From the NCBI GenBank assembly GCA_027924585.1, contig BSBM01000763.1, positions 1,717,925 through 1,781,924 on the forward strand: 64,000 bases of DNA. The letters are read 5' to 3'. The notes under the pieces are model-generated. The model searched no databases. It was not told where the DNA came from and saw only the letters and a list, made by a program, of their open reading frames with translations. The position numbers and the translations under genes were made by a program. This DNA is from Larix kaempferi (taxonomy: Eukaryota; Streptophyta; Pinopsida; Pinales; Pinaceae). Shown piece after piece: positions 34,001-46,345 of the stretch (positions are counted from its first letter, which is position 1; every line of letters begins with the position of its first letter).

Positions 34001-35591
34001 GAGAGACCTAAATGCTAGGCAAAGGCGATGGAGTGAATTCATGAGCGAGTATGATTTTGGGATTTCCTACATCAAGGGGAAGGAGAATGTGGTAGTGGAT
34101 GCCTTAAGCAGAAAACCAAGACTTTTCTCTCTTATACCTTTGAAGGTGGATTTGAGGGAAAGAATCTTAGGGCAGCTACTCGGGGATAGTTGGTACCTAA
34201 AGGTCACAGCAGCACTCCAGAATGGGAAACCAGTGGGACCAAAGTTTGAAGGCTATGAGTTGGAATCCGATGGTTTGTTACGGTATCAACGGAGGATGTA
34301 TATTCCTGAGGAGGGATATATTAGAGAGACTATCCTTAAGGAGGCCCACAGAGCAGTGTATTGTGCACACCCGGGTGTAAAGAAGATGTATGAAGACATG
34401 AAGCAACTCTTCTTTTGGGCAGGGATGAAAAGAGATGTGGTCAAATTCGTTGCTAAGTGCCTTGAGTGTCAGCAGGTAAAAGCTGATCATCACCACCCGA
34501 CAGGACTGTTACAGCCACATGACATACCTATGTCGAAGTGGGAGGTTATCTCCATGGAATTCGTGGTGGGATTGCCTCTTACCTCTCATAGGCATGCTGC
34601 CATTATGGTCATCGTTGACAAACTAACCAAAACTGCTCACTTCATTCCAGTTAAGGAGACCTATGATGTCACGGATGTAACACGTGTGTTCATAAATGAA
34701 GTTGTTCGTCTCCATGGGTTTCCCAAGAAGATTATATCGGATAGGGATTCCAGGTTTACATCCAGGTTTTGGACGAGTTTGCAGTCGACGTTGGGTACTC
34801 AGTTGAACCTAAGCACTGCTTACCATCCAGAGACAGATGGGCAAACAGAAAGAGTGAATCAGGTGATGGAGGACATGCTTAGAATGTATGTCATAGATCA
34901 ACAAACTCATTGGGAAAAGCACTTACCTTTGGTAGAGTTTGCTTATAACAACAGTTACCATAGCTCAATTGGGATGCCTCCATATGAAGCTTTATATGGA
35001 AGGCCATGCAGGACACCATTGAGTTGGGAAAGGTTAGAGGATCGAGTAATTATAGGACCTGAGTTGATTCAAGAAATGGAAGAGCAGGTTGTTTAGATTA
35101 GACAGTGGTTAAAGGAAGCACAGGATAGACAGAAGAGTTATGACGATGCGCATAGGGTTGACCGAAGCTATAAGGTTGGTGATGCAGTGTTCATCCGCAT
35201 TAGGCCTAGCAAAAGTACCATCAGGTTCGGGAAAGGGACAAAGTTGTCACCACGATTTATAGGACCCTTTGAAATTTTAGAAAAGGTTGGACCCGTCGCG
35301 TATCGTCTTGCGCTGCCACCCCATTTGCACAAAACTCATAATGTTTTTCATGTATCTGTTTTACGACATTATGTAGCTGATGAGTCACATAAAATAAATT
35401 GGAAGGAACTGCAGGTTTCGGACGAGGGAACCATCAGGGTCGAACCATTACTTATATTGGAACGCAGGGTTAAATAGTTGAGGCACCATTTGGTGGACCA
35501 TGTTAAGGTCCAGTGGGAACGGTATAGCCCAGGTTCTGCTAACTGGGAGGACGCAGAGACTATGCGTTGTGATTATCCCACGTTATTTTGA
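31080..35591 (+). pseudogene. G1 gag-pol with chromodomain, eight in-frame stops
   Basis: One frame can be followed from ATG 31080 to the natural TGA at 35589-35591 without any frameshift. It is broken by stops at 31317 TAG, 31506 TAA, 31863 TAG, 32646 TAG, 32721 TAG, 33306 TGA, 35094 TAG and 35475 TAG. In order: gag; a CCHC-like site at 32130 with Tyr in place of the last Cys (CWGCGGPHYQHDY); protease FDPGA at 32334, Pro for Ser; RT with [11 protein letters not shown] and VFLDD; RNase H ([13 protein letters not shown]); integrase zinc finger, then MEF, SDRDSRF and TERVNQ, the first catalytic Asp replaced by Glu (34557); and a chromodomain-like tail (about 35400-35591, VQWERYSPGSANWED). Chromodomains steer chromoviruses to heterochromatin. 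The element is dead for its own proteins. Confidence 0.92.
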
Positions 35592-35616
35592 TCATAACTT
35601 CGGGACGAAGTTTCCT

Positions 35617-35630
35617 GAAGGGTGGGTGTA
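35617..35630 (+). other. Polypurine tract of G1
   Basis: GAAGGGTGGGTGTA precedes TGTAACACCCC and follows GGGACGAAGTTTC, the usual end of chromovirus pol regions. A matching copy lies at 50215-50228. Confidence 0.7.
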
Positions 35631-38441
35631 TGTAACACCCCGTTTTGACATTTCTACCTGAACTACTATTATATGTTGTATTTGTTTGATTGTGAGACTT
35701 CGTCGGTTTGACGACACTGTGGACATATGGTTCTATTATTTTGCCGATATATATATGTGTGTGTGTGTGATGATAGTATTATGATCGGTAGTCATGTTTA
35801 GATATGTATCATGTGTTAATTGTGTCAAATATATGGAATTTACTGAATGATGGGTACGTGGATACTGTTACAGTTATATGTTGAAATAATGAATGTTATG
35901 CCAGGTGCATGGTGAATGAATGAGTTTATTGTTGTTATGTTATGATGAAATATATGTGTGTACATATCGAGGATTTATGCACGATATCCTATATTGTATG
36001 TCGAGGACTGACTTACACGTTGAAACGGCTAAGTGATAGATGGATCCTACGAGGTGGGAGGGCCTCGGGGACACGGACTTCGAAAGATAAAATGGTATGT
36101 GAGTGATGCATTATTTACTTTCGTATGGTTATTATGCTGTTTATTATGATATATGTTATGACATGGGTGGGGTAGGGTTTCAAGAAACTCAACCGCCCAG
36201 ATCGGTTATACGATGACAGACCGAGTACAAGTGCAACGCTGTTGTTATGTCGGGTGGACATAGTGCCTTGTTCCATTAGGGGGGTGGAGGATTTACCCAC
36301 CGTTTATCCCCGAAACCCAGAGTCATGGGAGGGCTGAGCTACGGCGCGCTCTCCAAGGTGTGTGATGATGACTGGTGGTTGCCTGCTGGGGAAGCTTGGT
36401 CGATGTAGTCGACACTTCCGCTTACGGGTTCTAGCTGGAACCGGTCATGACTTGACATTCCAGGGTAGTCCAGCATAGGACAGGATAGGATGTGGAATTT
36501 AGTGATGATGTAGGTAGATAGGTGTAGCATGAGGTAGGGGTGAAAACAAGATCTAACTGTAGGTGTGTAAAACCCTTGATTAGTATGTGTCAAAATCAGC
36601 GATATATGAATTGTCGTAACTTGAGTTTCAGTAACCTAATGGATTGTACCTTGCAAACTATGTTAAAACATGTGTCAGTAAATAATAAGTTCCTTGACTA
36701 TGATTGATGTATGTGAATTATTACTTTTAGTGTACTTACATGAGGAATGTAAGCAGTATCTACGCTTACATAACTCGCCTACATATTATGAATTACATGA
36801 AATATTGTTGAGTAATAATGTCAATTAGTGTCGCTTAATATTAATTACTGTCGTTTAGTAATTAACCATTGTTGATCAATGTTAATAATGTCGATTAAAG
36901 TTAAAAATGATGATTAGGGTTAATAATGTTGATTAATGGTTAATTATTGTCCATTAATAATTAATTATTGTTGATTAATAAACAAAGCTATGGTTAACCT
37001 AGGTAGTGACTAATGCAATTGCTTAGGATGCTTGATTAATTGTTAATGAGTTTAATTAGCCAGGACTAAGGGTTGAAATGTAATTATAAGGCTAAATAAG
37101 TTAATAGTAACTTGATCCCTTAGATTAATTATGTGTTAATGATGTTAATTAATTTTAACAAGACTATGCTTATCTTTCGTAATGATTGTTAATTAGCTAA
37201 TTACAAACTAAGGTGTAATTAAAACGGAAACATGTATATGAGTCGATTAAATCTTAGTGAATTTTATTTAATTAATATAATTACACATTGATAATGTTAT
37301 GAATTACATTGATGGAATTATGTTTCATAATTGATAAATTGAATTAGTTAAATTTATAATTGGAGGGAATTAACATATTATAAACATTAGAAACCATTAA
37401 GTAAATGATTAGGTTAATAGTAGTTAATCAATTGACCATTACTGTTAATTAAATTAAATTGGTGAACCAACCGCAAATTTAAACTATATAATATTTATGT
37501 AACATTTATTATTTATTAATTAAATGGTCAACAATGAAAATATGAGAAGGGAAATGTTTAAAACTATGAAATAAAATAAAATGATTAAATTAATGATATT
37601 GGAAGTTACGGTTGGGAAGTGACTCCCAACCAACACCTTTAATATTATTTTAATTATTAATAAAAGTCCAAGTTGAGGGCTCGAGGACTTACATGGTAGA
37701 TGAATGGGTTGGATGAAATTTATGAGGAAGATAGGGGTAGTAATGGGAAGAAGAGTCGGCAAACTTAGTATAAGATGGAGAAAGGGGGAAGAGGAAAGGG
37801 GGATCTTTACCTTAGGATTTTGGAGAAGTTTGAGAGAGCAGAATTGGGAGAGCAGAAAATGAGAGTTCTGGTTGGAGTTTTTGGAAGGGATACAACAGCT
37901 TGGGCTTGTACTCGGTTTGGGCTCAGGGGTCCAAAGGGGTACCTTTGGAGCTGGGTGGTCGACGAGACCTCGCCAGTTGGCAGGGTGGCAAAACTGTTTT
38001 GGCTGGTTGAGTTTCAGAACTGTGGGGAAGGCTTTTTGCTGCAGGGAAAAGCAAGGAGAAACAACAAATGGGGACAACAACAAAGGGGGATCTGCAAGCT
38101 ACCTACAGGTATTTTCCAGCAGGTATGTTTTATCATTCTACCTTGTAAAATTATGTAAAAATGTAAATTACAACAATTTATATGCTGTGTTGTTTTATCT
38201 GCTACTCCTACACAACAATAACTGGTTAGAGGTAGACATAACAGAATTATAGTTGTTCAATTTTGGTAAACGTAAACACTTTATTTATTATTTTTTTTAC
38301 AGCCAAAAACTAGTAATGAGGGTAGAAACTTAACAAAACATGAACATAAAACACAACAGAAACAAAACAGAAATTTTGAACAGAACTGAAATATCTGATT
38401 GTATATAAAAGTTAAAAGAGACCCCAGTTGGGGGTCTTACA
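35631..38441 (+). mobile_element. G1 3' LTR, 2.81 kb
   Basis: It starts TGTAACACCCC and ends GGGGTCTTACA, a near-perfect terminal inverted match. The first 933 bp include a (TG)n run near 35755-35770 and GC-richer segments around 36290-36470; the last 1878 bp match 6941-8819. A second full copy is at 50229-53027. If the true LTR is only the shared part, 35631-36563 would be a 3' untranslated region. Confidence 0.75.
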
Positions 38442-38726
38442 CAAAGACTGAGTTTTTTTTGCAGATATTTCTCCCTACGGATAAAGAGAAACTCTCTTAA
38501 GATAAAGTAGATTAAGCTAGCTCTATGCTAAGACAAAAATGAAACTTTTCTGGCTTATCTTTTGTCGACAGAGACTTTGGCAGAAACTCATAAAACACTT
38601 AGAAAAATTTTGAAAATTGAAATTTTTCTTCATGATAAGTGCGGAGCAGGATGCATACTTACCTCTTCACTGTGATAGGTAGCCCATGAAGCCCCAATGT
38701 TGCAACCAACAGCTCTGATACCATTC
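38442..38726 (-). mobile_element. Unassigned 107 bp, then a second M leader with primer site
   Basis: 38549-38726 matches the leader next to the M 5' LTR (46345-46528). On the minus strand it carries a primer site TGGTATCAGAGCT (38711-38723) three bases after LTR A, then a consensus splice donor GAAGAG/GTAAGTATG at about 38660. The 107 bp between it and the G1 LTR do not match the other leader and are unassigned. Confidence 0.65.
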
Positions 38727-40059
38727 TGCCACAAACCCTCCCGTGGACCCAATTCAGGGAAGGGAATATGATACCAATCTCTCGAACTGTTCATAAATCC
38801 CAGCCCATTCATTAGATTCACAGCCATAAAATAAAAGTGTGCAGATGCAAATCAAACAAATATGCACATCAGAATTAAAAACTCATCCACACACATATCA
38901 TATGCATACAACATATCGAAAACAATCATCAATATAAACATTTCAGAAGTAAATACATAGACAGAAAAACACTTATCTTCATTGAGCAATTGTCCCAAAC
39001 AACTAGCTATGTCGCTGCAACGCTCCACCCAACCATAGGCCAGTTGTGTTCATCAATTCTCTCAACACAACTGCCACCCCCGAGCTGGGCATGATTCTTA
39101 CAAGGAAGATGGGACATTCATACTCATACACAGCCCAATAATCACTGCATCTATGCCAAGCCAGTCCACAGCTGGGTTTATCAAGCTAAATCTAAACCTT
39201 GGATGCTTGCACTCAAGCTCAATCCAATACAATGGATACCCATCCAAACCCCAACCTTCCAGCAATGGGATTTACAAACAGGATGGCCATGGGTTTTTCC
39301 ACATATCGTGGCTCACCCAAACGAACTGTAAAAAGGGAAATTCGTCCCCAAGGAGAAACCCAATTTCTTCGACAAGTTATGAGCGTTTCAAATGGCCAAA
39401 ATGACCTCATTGCAACCCCAAATCGATCTGTTCTCTTCCCCACTGGTAACCAAAACAAAAACGCCCTTCCTAGCTTGAAAGATGAAGGAAAACAAAGGAA
39501 ATCCATGGAGAAAAACACCCAGGTAGCTCCAAACTCGTGGGAGAGAAAAACTGATTCATGGGTAATGGCTTGGGGAGCAATTCATGGCTCTTTTCTTGCC
39601 AAGGAAGCTAAAAATGTTTTTCCATGAAGGGTGGCTTTCCCATACTCGAATTTGGATAGCCATACCTCTCCATTCCCAAGGCATTAACTACCTCAACCAA
39701 CTCTTGGGAGAAATGAATGAATGGGTACAAAAGTCAATATGGGTAGTTGAGGGTTTGATGGGTTCTCTCATTGACACTTGGCTTGACTTGATTGGCTCCA
39801 AGGGTTTGAATATTTCCCTCCCAATTCCTTGTAAGATCATGCCCCCATCTCTTGTTGTATTGCATAGCTAGTTGTGGGTATTTGATTAAAATGCATATTT
39901 ACATGATATTTGCAATTCCAATGTGCCTGGCTAGCATGTAAACCGTATGCATCACTAAATTGATGGCGGGGACTTGGCCTTGAGCTCCTCACCACGATTT
40001 TATAACAATATTACATCATTTACATTTTAATGCAATGGGGTCAAAATTAGGATATTACA
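38727..40059 (-). mobile_element. M element LTR A (3' LTR of M, also followed by a primer site)
   Basis: On the minus strand it runs from TGTAATATCCTAATTTTG at 40059 to GGTTTGTGGCA at 38727. A strong polypurine tract lies directly upstream, so it is a 3' LTR of the element on its right. Yet a primer site lies directly downstream. It aligns with LTR B (46529-47908), which has about 35 extra bases near 47060-47110 and many substitutions. Open frames inside it are not conserved as proteins. Confidence 0.8.
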
Positions 40060-40074
40060 ATCCCCTCCCCCTTG
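40060..40074 (-). other. Polypurine tract of M
   Basis: On the minus strand AAGGGGGAGGGGAT lies immediately before TGTAATATCC. It is the best polypurine tract in the window. Confidence 0.85.
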
Positions 40075-41510
40075 GAATAACACCGTCCTCAGTGTTCCAA
40101 CACTTAGGAATATATACCCAATTTACACATGACTCAAAATTCACAAAATGTGGCAGGTCTATCTTGCATTCATCTCTTTACTTTGAACTTTCAGGATCAA
40201 GTCCTTTGGCTTCCTCAAGCTGCTTCTGTTGGCTTTGATCTTCCAGCTCTACAAGTGGGCATTGCTCCACAACAATCCATTCCTTTTTTCCACCTTCCAG
40301 CTGATATACACGTGTGGAGTTTCCTGGATGCCATCTTCCTTGCTGTTCTAGCAACTATTTGAGGAAGATTCTTAGCCAAAACAATTAGCTTTCGGTCTGC
40401 TACCATGATCAATGTGCACAACCGGCCCACACTTTGGTCACCAGTGACACTTGGCTAGTACTAGCTGCACTCAATGGATTTCAATGTCTCACCTGTGAGA
40501 TTCATCACGGCAATTCCTGTTAGGACAAGCATAACACAATATTAAAATTAGTCAATTATTTTCCCAATTGACATGGAACGTCCATGTTTTACCCATGAGA
40601 CTTCCACACATTTCATGCCTTCCCAACATACACATGAACTCATTCATGTTCATCCTTTCAGAGGGAAATAGCTATTTCAACATTCACAATTCATTTCAAG
40701 CAATTAAACACAATCTATTTTCATCTATGACATGCATTCAAGAATCTTTTGATTCTAAGATGCATCAGTCAAAAGGAAAGAGAAGAGTAAGAGTTTCCCC
40801 CTCTTAGTCTTGTTCCAATCCGGAGCCACACCATCACTTGTGGTTCTATGCTCCTTAGCCTCTTTCACTTCAATGTGAATGCTTGAATTTCCCTTTCTTG
40901 GATATGACACATAGTGTCTAAGGTCCGTCTGAGGATTTTCAACTGAGGAACCCTTCCCCATTGTTGCCTACAGAACCTTTGGCTGCTAGGACCCACACAT
41001 GTCCACTAGCACCATCTTTCATTACTGCTCATATTGAGATCTTTAGGACAGTCACATGTCCACATGCATCCCTATGATGCCCTCATAGTCCTTGCTTCCA
41101 ACAATACCTACACTCAAACATTGAATCAATTCACATGTTTAGTTTATTTTCATAGGGTTTATATCCAAACAAGAGTTTAAGAAATCATAACCAAATCATA
41201 TACACATGTATATTCATATTAAATAAGCAAGAAGCTGCAATATAACCAAGTACTTATCTGTGTTGGATGTCTCCACTTTATTCCACAGGCTCCTTCTTTG
41301 TTTTACAAGCATTGGATTTCCTGTGGATACAATAACGAATGTTGGGCTGGCACGCAGGCTACGCCACAGTCATTCGAATGGAAATGCCATGCCAGTACAC
41401 CGACTGGGTTTTATCAATTAATTAAGGAATGTTTGGCTAGCACGTCGGCTGCTCCACAACATCAAGTGGTTAATGCTCCCACCAACTATTCTCTGAATTT
41501 ATCGAGCATC

Positions 41511-41705
41511 GGTTACTCTCTGGATTTACCAAGAATTTTATAATGCACAACCAGTTACTCTCTAGTTTTACCAAGAATTTTACAGCACCCGACCAGTTAC
41601 TCTCTGGTTTACCAAGAATTTTATAGCACCTGACCAATTACTCTCTGGTTTACCAAGAATTTTATAGCACCTGGCCAGTTACTCTCTGATTTTACCAAGC
41701 ATTTA
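41511..41705 (-). repeat. 41-42-bp tandem repeat in M
   Basis: Five units on the + strand contain TTACTCTCTGG..TTTACCAAG; TTACTC recurs at 41513, 41555, 41597, 41638 and 41679. The same array is in the second copy at about 56094-56290. Confidence 0.88.
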
Positions 41706-43020
41706 TTGTTCTTTCAGGGTCCTTGCTTTCCTGCAATGACCAAGGTTTCCAACAAAGAAACAATAGTCTATCAGCTTAGCTGTTAGAAGACTTATACCTG
41801 AAATCTTCATTACTCCAAACAAGAAATAAATTAAAATGAATACTTATCTGTATTGTGCATTTTCCTTTCTAGTCCACAGGGTCCTACTTCGCTTTGCAAG
41901 CCTTGGGATCGCCTATGGACTTGGATGTTTGGCCAGCACGCATGCTGCTCCACAATATCAAATAGTTAATGCCCAACCAGTACACCTTCACGCCGACTGG
42001 ATTTACCAAGCATTCGTGGTGCCCAACCAGTCCCATACCTGGTTGGCCCTCTCCATTGCTGAGCCAGCACATCCGTCTGGGTCATCAGCCAATGGAAGGA
42101 AACTGCACCACATACCATTATAGGTCAAGGCTCTACCACTCTGCCTTAGGCTTGCATCATACTTTCACACATGTCACAACCCTCCATGCGCATAACAATT
42201 CTTCATCCACACAAGGATGGAACTCCTTCTCCCGAGCAAACCAACGGTTCCCTTTAGGAACTCTATAGGTGACCTTCTTGACTGTAGGCTATCATGGCCC
42301 CATGATACCCACTCATACTACACCAAGGTTACCACTGCTCATATGGTCCTCTTGAGTACCCTTTCTTCACTTTGCCTCTTATCGTGCAACACCAAATTGC
42401 ATCTGTGTAAGCTGATAGCACAAGAAGGATAAGCAGACTCATCAACATTGCTGCTCTAAAATTGTAACTATATTTCATAACATTCACTATCAAGTATTGA
42501 AACACCAGGAATGTGTCCATTCCCTTAGGGTGTAGTTAATATTGACAACCCTATCATAACCCAGCACCAGAAAAGTGTGCACTCCCTTTTGGATGTGAGA
42601 CATGTAGGCCCTAAACATACTCAAGCAGTATGGAATAATAATGAAATAATAAAATATGCTCTGCATGTTAAATCTAATAAACTAGACATGTATATTCTGA
42701 GTTAGGGTTACAGAATACTTATCCCTTTTCAGATGTATCTTTCCTTCATTTGCGAAGAATGGGGCTCCCTTCTCTGAGTCAACAATATTTCGGTTTGCCA
42801 CCCCAATATTTCCACGTTCCATAAATCACACATGCCTTCTTGGCATAATTTCACCCTCTCACTCACATGCAGTGCAGTTGAGGCGTTATCAAAATTTACA
42901 ATGGTGTTTTAACCGAAACCCATTTCCAAAGGATGGGGTCCTTCCCATCTAGTTTGGCTTCTGCAGGCCATCACACATGGTCTTCCTGCAATGTGTCATC
43001 TTGGCACACTTATCAAATAG

Positions 43021-43118
43021 CCAAACGGTTAGCAACATTTAGCAATAAATTTCAAATCTGATTGTTCCACCAAACGGTTAGCAACATTTAGCAATAAATT
43101 TCAAATCTGATTGTTCCA
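43021..43118 (-). repeat. Perfect 49-bp tandem duplication in M
   Basis: CCAAACGGTTAGCAACATTT begins at 43021 and again at 43070, with both 49-bp units identical. It is also present at about 57605-57702. Confidence 0.93.
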
Positions 43119-45834
43119 TAACCAATCAATGTCATTAATAATTAAATTCAATATGAATTTGCAATTCTGTCTACTACAGAAGTTGATTTGCTTAGCAATG
43201 AGGCTATCCTCATATTGTTTGGCTCTCGTAAGTGGTATCACTCTGTCCATTATGGTTTTACACTGGTTACCATACATGAAAATCCACCTACAACATGTCC
43301 TCCTGCTCATAACCTTTGGCTTCTGCACATGGTAGATCCTGGTCTTTACTATGGACTTATCCTTATTGCCATACGCAAGACTTTTCTACCTGAAAACTGA
43401 AACTTCAATCAGCCAAACACGTTGTGAGTATCTATGCATATAACCCTTTCATTGCTACAACAGTCATTGAAGTGATCTCATAATTATAACACTCAATAAT
43501 TCAAACACCTTCAGCTGTTAACATTTGAAATGCAATGAAATATATTTATATATGCATCGTTATCATAATAAAATTGCAAGACACGGGTACACTATTCATG
43601 CAATTTAAATAAACTGTAAATACTCATTACTTTAGATCCATATTCTTTTTATGCAACTTTGTCCTTCCAACAGAGCACTCTGGTAGCCCATCAACATGTC
43701 TACCTTCTTCATGCAATCATTCTCCTGCATTCATAGCAGCTCATGAAATGGTCTCAGTATTAACAATAGTTCACCATTTCATCTATATCTAATTGCATTG
43801 AAACATATATATATCACAATCATGCATTCACACAATGCATCTCAACTTGTGCACCCACACATATGCATGCACATTCACCACATTTACATAATATTTTGAT
43901 GTGCATTCACTTAACGCATAACTCCTCAATACAACCTTGCATTAATCCATGAATACGATGCATTCCATCATATTATGGCCTAACCATGACTATTTCATAT
44001 GACATACACTACAACATGACCATAAGTAATCATTTGCTTGGGTTGTTAAACTCACGACCAACATACACAAATGGCATGATATAATTTCATATGAATGCAT
44101 TGAGATTTCTAAGCAATTATAGGGTGTAAGGATCATTGCCTTCACTTACCCACACCTCACCATACTCGGTAGGTTAACATTCCCATTCGGGCACTCAATA
44201 CCACATGCAAACCAAATCAACATAGTTTAAGCATAGTTGAAGGGATCTTACCAAATCCTCTTTCAACATTCATGCAATTAAGCACCCATAACCATTACTT
44301 GCATGGCTGTCATTAACATCACTTGATGTTACCTGATCAGTTGGCCTCTTACCAAGGCTACACAGTTCTTTTTCCAACCTCATGATCACAGATTGGTTGC
44401 ACCATCCTTTCTTCATAAGGTCGTTGGTCATGTGCAACAATGTCATCAACTTCTTTAGCCATGCTTCAATTGTATTTTGTCCTACAACCAATGCAGACAC
44501 AACTAATTATTAGCAACCACCATAATTATCTCAAGTGGCTCATTGCACATGTAAAACCTCACTATTTTACCAATATGCAATATCCTATTCATGCACAAAC
44601 ATTTTCACATGCACTGTGCAATGTTTATTAATGTTCCATCTGGTGCATATGCATTTCATCTATGTAATCTCTTGCATTTTCAACATTCTTATGCCATAGT
44701 TGGTCCCACGACAACAAAATCTCAAAATCTATGTAATCTCTTGCTCTCCCACGACAACAAAATAGGGGTTAAGGAATTCTCCCTTTCCAATCCCTCATCG
44801 TAGCATGGAATCCCTCTTCCATATCATAGTTGGTCCGATTTCCTTCCAGTCATGCAATTCTAGAAATTGCCCATATTGACAACAATTTTTTTGTCAAAAT
44901 AGCTACTGGCACTCTTCTGCACCAAATATCTATGATATATATGGACCTCATTCAAATTATGGTCATGCATCCCTGTTCTTTTTTGGATAAGCTTTCCAAC
45001 GCCTATCCCCGTTCTCCATTCCGTTCTAGGACATGGAATTTACATTCTTTCAAAAATGCAAATTTTGCCCAAATTTCTGCACTTTTACACAGCTGCAATT
45101 TATTCTGAAAGGCCTACTTCAATTGCTTGTAGAAGCAAATTTGGGAAGAATCATGAAAACTTATCTACCGGGCGAAGGTAGTCCATATAACAAGAAACAC
45201 TCAGCAACCTTCAGATCCCTATTCCGATGCACTAGTCCACTTATATAAAATTTGGGGTTTGGCTACTTTTAACTTTTCACTTTTCCCCCAAAATCTCAAA
45301 ATTTGGCCAAAAATGGCTATCTCCCAATCTATGCATTTCTGGAAAATCTCCGTCTAACGAAAATCGTCTGTATTAATGAGAAGATGAAATGTATAGTTCA
45401 GTAAAATTTTTGATTCCAACATCTAGGGTCACTTTTCCTGTCCACAAGCTTTTCTAAATCCCGAAAAAGTGTCCTGGAACAATGCTTTTTGGGCTTCTTG
45501 CTCACCTTGACTCCACATCCTTTGGAGTTCGGCTCCAAGATTCCAAACTTAACACTGTGCCTTCTCCATGGCCACGCCATATCAATTTTAGTTCAATCCA
45601 ACCTTCCGTCAAGCCTTGGGACACTGTCTTACAAAAGTCACTATTCTCCATTTTCTGTCAAATTGGAGCATAATGAGTTCGGGACCCTCTCTGGTTCTTT
45701 CATGGCTTTCATTAATGGCCTCCGAGCCTCATAGGAATCATCCCATTCTGAGCTCGACTGTTCCTTCTACCCCAAAATCAAGTTTTGGGCTCTATACTCT
45801 TTTTTTTTTGCTCCTCCGATCGCTGGTCGCGGCT

Positions 45835-46345
45835 CAACCTCTGCGACCGTCGCTGGTCTTAACTTTAACTTCACCGACCTTGTCGCTGGATTTAACCCTA
45901 AAATTGTCATCGCATCGTAGGTTTTAGCCTTAACTTCTGCGACCGTTTCGCCAGTGTCACCGTCGATCGTCGCAGGTTTTAACCCTAACTTCTACGACTG
46001 TTTCGACGGTTCTGGCCTTATCTCCGCCGCCCGCAAGCTTTCGTCGCGTCGCAAATTTTAACTTAATTTCCGTCGACCGTTGTAGATTTTAAGCCTAAAA
46101 TCGCCGATCGCGTCGTAGATTTTAAGCCTAAAATAGCCAACCGCATCGCAGCTTTTAAGCCTAAAATTGCCGCCGCGTCGCAACTTTTAAGCCTAAAATC
46201 ACCGCCGCGTCGCAACTTTTAAGCCTAAAATTGCCGCTGCATCGCAACTTTTAAGCCTAAAATCGCTGCCTGTGTCGCAACATTTAAGCTTAAAATCGCC
46301 GCCTGTGTCACAGCATTTAAGCTTAAAATCGCTGCTTGTTTCGGC
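45835..46345 (-). repeat. Degenerate minisatellite, about 30-33-bp units, near the M leader
   Basis: On the + strand units contain TTTTAAGCCTAAAAT followed by CGCC or TGCC and a CG-rich part (GCGTCGCAAC). Units are most alike from 46090 to 46330 and become progressively more diverged toward 45835, where the core becomes TTAACCCTAAAAT. Open frames across it encode only short peptide repeats. A matching array is at about 60413-60925. Confidence 0.85.

Larger units (their letters stand above)
6941..38441 (+). mobile_element. G1: Ty3/gypsy chromovirus, decayed, containing L1 and G2 insertions
   Basis: The element is defined by an LTR at 6941-8819 followed by a tRNA-Met primer site, a plus-strand gag-pol at 31080-35591, and a 3' LTR ending at 38441. 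The 5' and 3' LTRs share about 1.88 kb with scattered substitutions, clearly more diverged than the G2 LTR pair. Removing L1 and G2 leaves a leader of about 2.8 kb. No target-site duplication is visible: TACAG precedes 6941 and CAAAG follows 38441. The pol order PR-RT-RH-INT plus a C-terminal chromodomain-like tail places it among chromoviruses, probably near Tekay/Del; the subclade is inference. Confidence 0.8.

Noticed and set aside
38711-38726. tRNA-like match (initiator tRNA-Met) at several sites
   Set aside because: Only 12-13 bases complementary to the tRNA 3' end next to an LTR; these are primer sites, not tRNA genes.
39153-39627. Open frames of 80-200 codons inside the M LTRs (also near 46900-47476 and 61372-62129)
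   Set aside because: They occur on both strands, change length between LTR copies and match no family; chance frames in an LTR.
41511-41705. CRISPR-like spaced repeats
   Set aside because: The units are contiguous and diverged with no unique spacers, in plant DNA; a simple minisatellite.
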